NCBI GenBank assembly: GCA_013823135.1
Contig: PNLP01000004.1
Coordinates: 1-64,000, forward strand
Length of the DNA: 64,000 nt
Source: Planctomycetaceae bacterium
Lineage (GTDB): Bacteria; Planctomycetota; Planctomycetia; Gemmatales; Gemmataceae
Reading direction: 5' to 3'
The notes beneath the pieces were generated by a model, which was not told where the DNA came from, did not search any database, and worked only from the letters and a program-made list of their open reading frames with translations. Below are positions 62,324 through 64,000 of this stretch, piece by piece. Numbering within the stretch: the stretch's first letter is position 1; every line of letters starts with the position of its first letter. Made by a program: the position numbers and the translations under genes.

Positions 62324-64000
62324 ATGATCTCCCGGTTTTTCATCGACCGCCCGATCTTCGCCAACGTGATTGCCATCGTCACGCTGCTGTTCGGCGTGGT
62401 CGCTCTCTACAAGTTGCCGGTCGAGCGGTACCCATCGATCACCCCGCCCACGGTGCAGGTCACGACGAATTACCCTGGGGCGAATGCCCGCGTCGTCGCC
62501 GACACCGTTGCGGCTCCGATCGAGCAGCAGATCAACGGCGTGGAGAACATGATGTACATGTCTTCCACGAGTTCGTCGGACGGTTCTTACAGCCTGACAA
62601 TCACGTTCGAGATCGGGACCAACCTTGAGGAAGCACAGGTTCTCGTCCAGAACCGCGTGGCGATTGCGGAGCCGCAATTGCCGGAAGAAGTCCGCCGCCA
62701 GGGCGTGTCGGTGAAGAAGCAGGCGTCGAACATCATCATGGCGATCTCACTGACTTCACCCCCTCCCAAGAACGACTTCGACCTGACGCTCGACCCCTCG
62801 GGCCTTGCGGACCGCGGAGTGACTGGTGACGAGGTTCTGAACGCGGTTCGCCAGGCCGACGGCAAGGGCGCGATCAAGGTGGAACCGCACCCCGCCGGCA
62901 AACCTGGCTACTACCGCGTCACCGTGCCAGACGACTTCGCCGACAACGGGCCGGCCGGTGCCGACAAGATCCGTAAGTTGGGGCTCAAGAAAGGTGCCGA
63001 CGCGAAGGCGACGATACCGCTCTCGGATGTCGCGCGAGTGGACACACTGCCCGGCGCATACGACGGCCTGTTCCTCTCCAACTACGCCACCCTGAAACTG
63101 CGTGACGAGTTGAGCCGCGTTGCGGGGGTCGGCGACATCGCCATTCGTGGGGTCGGTGCCTACGCCATGCGTGTGTGGCTCGACCCGGACAAACTCGCCG
63201 CGCGGGATCTGACAACCCAGGACGTGACGGCTGCACTGGCCCGGCAGAACGTGCAGGTCGCTGCCGGGCAGGTCGGCCAGCCACCGAACCCTTCTGGGCA
63301 GCGATTCCAGCTCACGGTCACCACCCTGGGTCGCCTCAGCGAAGCCAGCCAGTTCCGCGACATCATCTTGAAGTCCGGCGGGCGTGGGCAAACGGTCTAC
63401 CTCCGCGACGTGGCCGAGGTGGAACTGGGCGCGCAGACTTACGACTCGTTCTCGTCGCGCAGCGGGTTCGCGGCCGCCAACCTCCTCGTGTATCAGTTGC
63501 CAAACTCGAACGCACTGGAGGTCGCGGCGCGGGTGCGTGAGGCGATGGAAAAGATCAAGCCGACGCTGCCACCGGGGGTGGAATACAGCATCCCGTTCGA
63601 CACCACGAAATTCGTCGAGTCAGCAATCCACGAGGTCTACATGACCTTGGGTGAAGCGGGCGTGCTGGTGCTCATCGTCATCCTCATCTTCCTCCAGAGC
63701 TGGCGAGCGCTGCTCGTACCGGCGACAACCGTGCCGATCACCATCATCGGTGCGTTCGCGTTCATGCCGTTCCTCGGCTTCTCGATCAACCTGCTCACGC
63801 TGTTCGGGCTCATCCTGGCCATCGGCGTGGTGGTGGACGACGCCATCGTGATCGTCGAGAACGCGAGCCACCACATTGAGCAAGGCGAGACTCCACGCGA
63901 AGCCACGATCAAGGCGATGGCGGAAGTGACCGGGCCGGTCATCTCGATCACGCTCGTGCTGATGGCGGTGTTCATCCCGACCGCGTTCCTCAGCGGGATC
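62324..64000 (+). CDS. RND efflux pump (HAE1/AcrB type), truncated by the window edge, with an inserted porter segment
   Basis: The first 559 residues of an AcrB-like proton-driven efflux pump. TM1 and the first porter part match well (FFIDRPIFANVIAIVTLLFG; VQVTTNYPGANARVVADTVA). Near residue 147 a segment of about 100 residues absent from AcrB is inserted (62762-63065). It reads like a copy of the porter unit that follows it: LDPSGLADRGVTGDEVLNAV matches LDPDKLAARDLTTQDVTAAL, and ATIPLSDVARVD matches TVYLRDVAEVEL. After it the normal order resumes, to TM4 with the proton-relay Asp pair (GLILAIGVVVDDAIVIVENA). Substrate is unknown. The rest of the gene lies beyond the window. Confidence 0.92.
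   Translation, partial: MISRFFIDRPIFANVIAIVTLLFGVVALYKLPVERYPSITPPTVQVTTNYPGANARVVADTVAAPIEQQINGVENMMYMSSTSSSDGSYSLTITFEIGTNLEEAQVLVQNRVAIAEPQLPEEVRRQGVSVKKQASNIIMAISLTSPPPKNDFDLTLDPSGLADRGVTGDEVLNAVRQADGKGAIKVEPHPAGKPGYYRVTVPDDFADNGPAGADKIRKLGLKKGADAKATIPLSDVARVDTLPGAYDGLFLSNYATLKLRDELSRVAGVGDIAIRGVGAYAMRVWLDPDKLAARDLTTQDVTAALARQNVQVAAGQVGQPPNPSGQRFQLTVTTLGRLSEASQFRDIILKSGGRGQTVYLRDVAEVELGAQTYDSFSSRSGFAAANLLVYQLPNSNALEVAARVREAMEKIKPTLPPGVEYSIPFDTTKFVESAIHEVYMTLGEAGVLVLIVILIFLQSWRALLVPATTVPITIIGAFAFMPFLGFSINLLTLFGLILAIGVVVDDAIVIVENASHHIEQGETPREATIKAMAEVTGPVISITLVLMAVFIPTAFLSGI

Overview
The window looks like chromosomal DNA of a planctomycete of the Gemmataceae (Gemmata-like) type. Four things support this. 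There are three DUF1559 pseudopilin-like proteins, each with an [13 protein letters not shown] prepilin start and a C-terminal HPGG...DG-type motif. The planctomycete-typical secreted set DUF1501, DUF1549/DUF1553 and PVC-type dehydrogenase/cytochrome c/ThuA is present. There are several WD40 proteins, some with signal peptides. The DNA is GC-rich and many genes are large and of unknown function. No rRNA, tRNA, CRISPR array or intact insertion sequence was found. The genus assignment is inference.

Layout. 1-2600: a decayed IS630-type transposase fragment, a small membrane protein, a DUF1559 protein and an EF-hand lipoprotein. 2750-5800: leuA, preceded by a strong leader hairpin, and a divergent adenylosuccinate-synthetase-like gene, separated by a perfect palindrome. 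5970-14290: three large minus-strand genes for exported proteins (unknown; WD40; PVC dehydrogenase-cytochrome c-ThuA fusion). 14420-17730: a Uma2 nuclease-fold protein, then an ECF sigma factor overlapping a one-TM protein and followed by a secreted protein. 17786-22660: a somewhat AT-richer minus-strand block with a Tim44-like/zinc-ribbon protein overlapping a TPM-domain protein, and a membrane spermidine-synthase-like protein. 22930-27480: a GT39-type membrane glycosyltransferase, type II NADH dehydrogenase, a DUF1559 protein and an HD-domain hydrolase. 27650-38830: a 1532-residue membrane/coiled-coil protein with a clear terminator, a WD40 protein, an orphan RsbRD-type histidine kinase, asnS, a DUF1559 protein plus a small lipoprotein, and a cytosolic WD40 protein. 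39215-45490: DUF1501, divergent from a large secreted beta-rich protein and a DUF1549/DUF1553 protein. 45570-51510: a run of plus-strand genes whose core is MoxR1 / CPA2 antiporter / MoxR2 with no gaps between the three. 51730-55000: panC, mgtE and a rhomboid-unrelated M50 site-2 protease. 55082-59020: a 1312-residue protein of unknown function on the minus strand. 59171-64000: purN, a protein-prenyltransferase-beta-like protein that lacks zinc ligands, and an RND efflux pair (adaptor and truncated pump).

The most unusual items are: the antiporter wedged between two paralogous MoxR ATPases with stop/start junctions; the RND pump with an extra segment of about 100 residues that looks like a duplicated porter subdomain; the zinc-less prenyltransferase-beta homologue; the leuA leader hairpin; and a family of 17-bp intergenic palindromes seen three times. 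All family calls come from reading motifs by eye. No database search or structure prediction was run.
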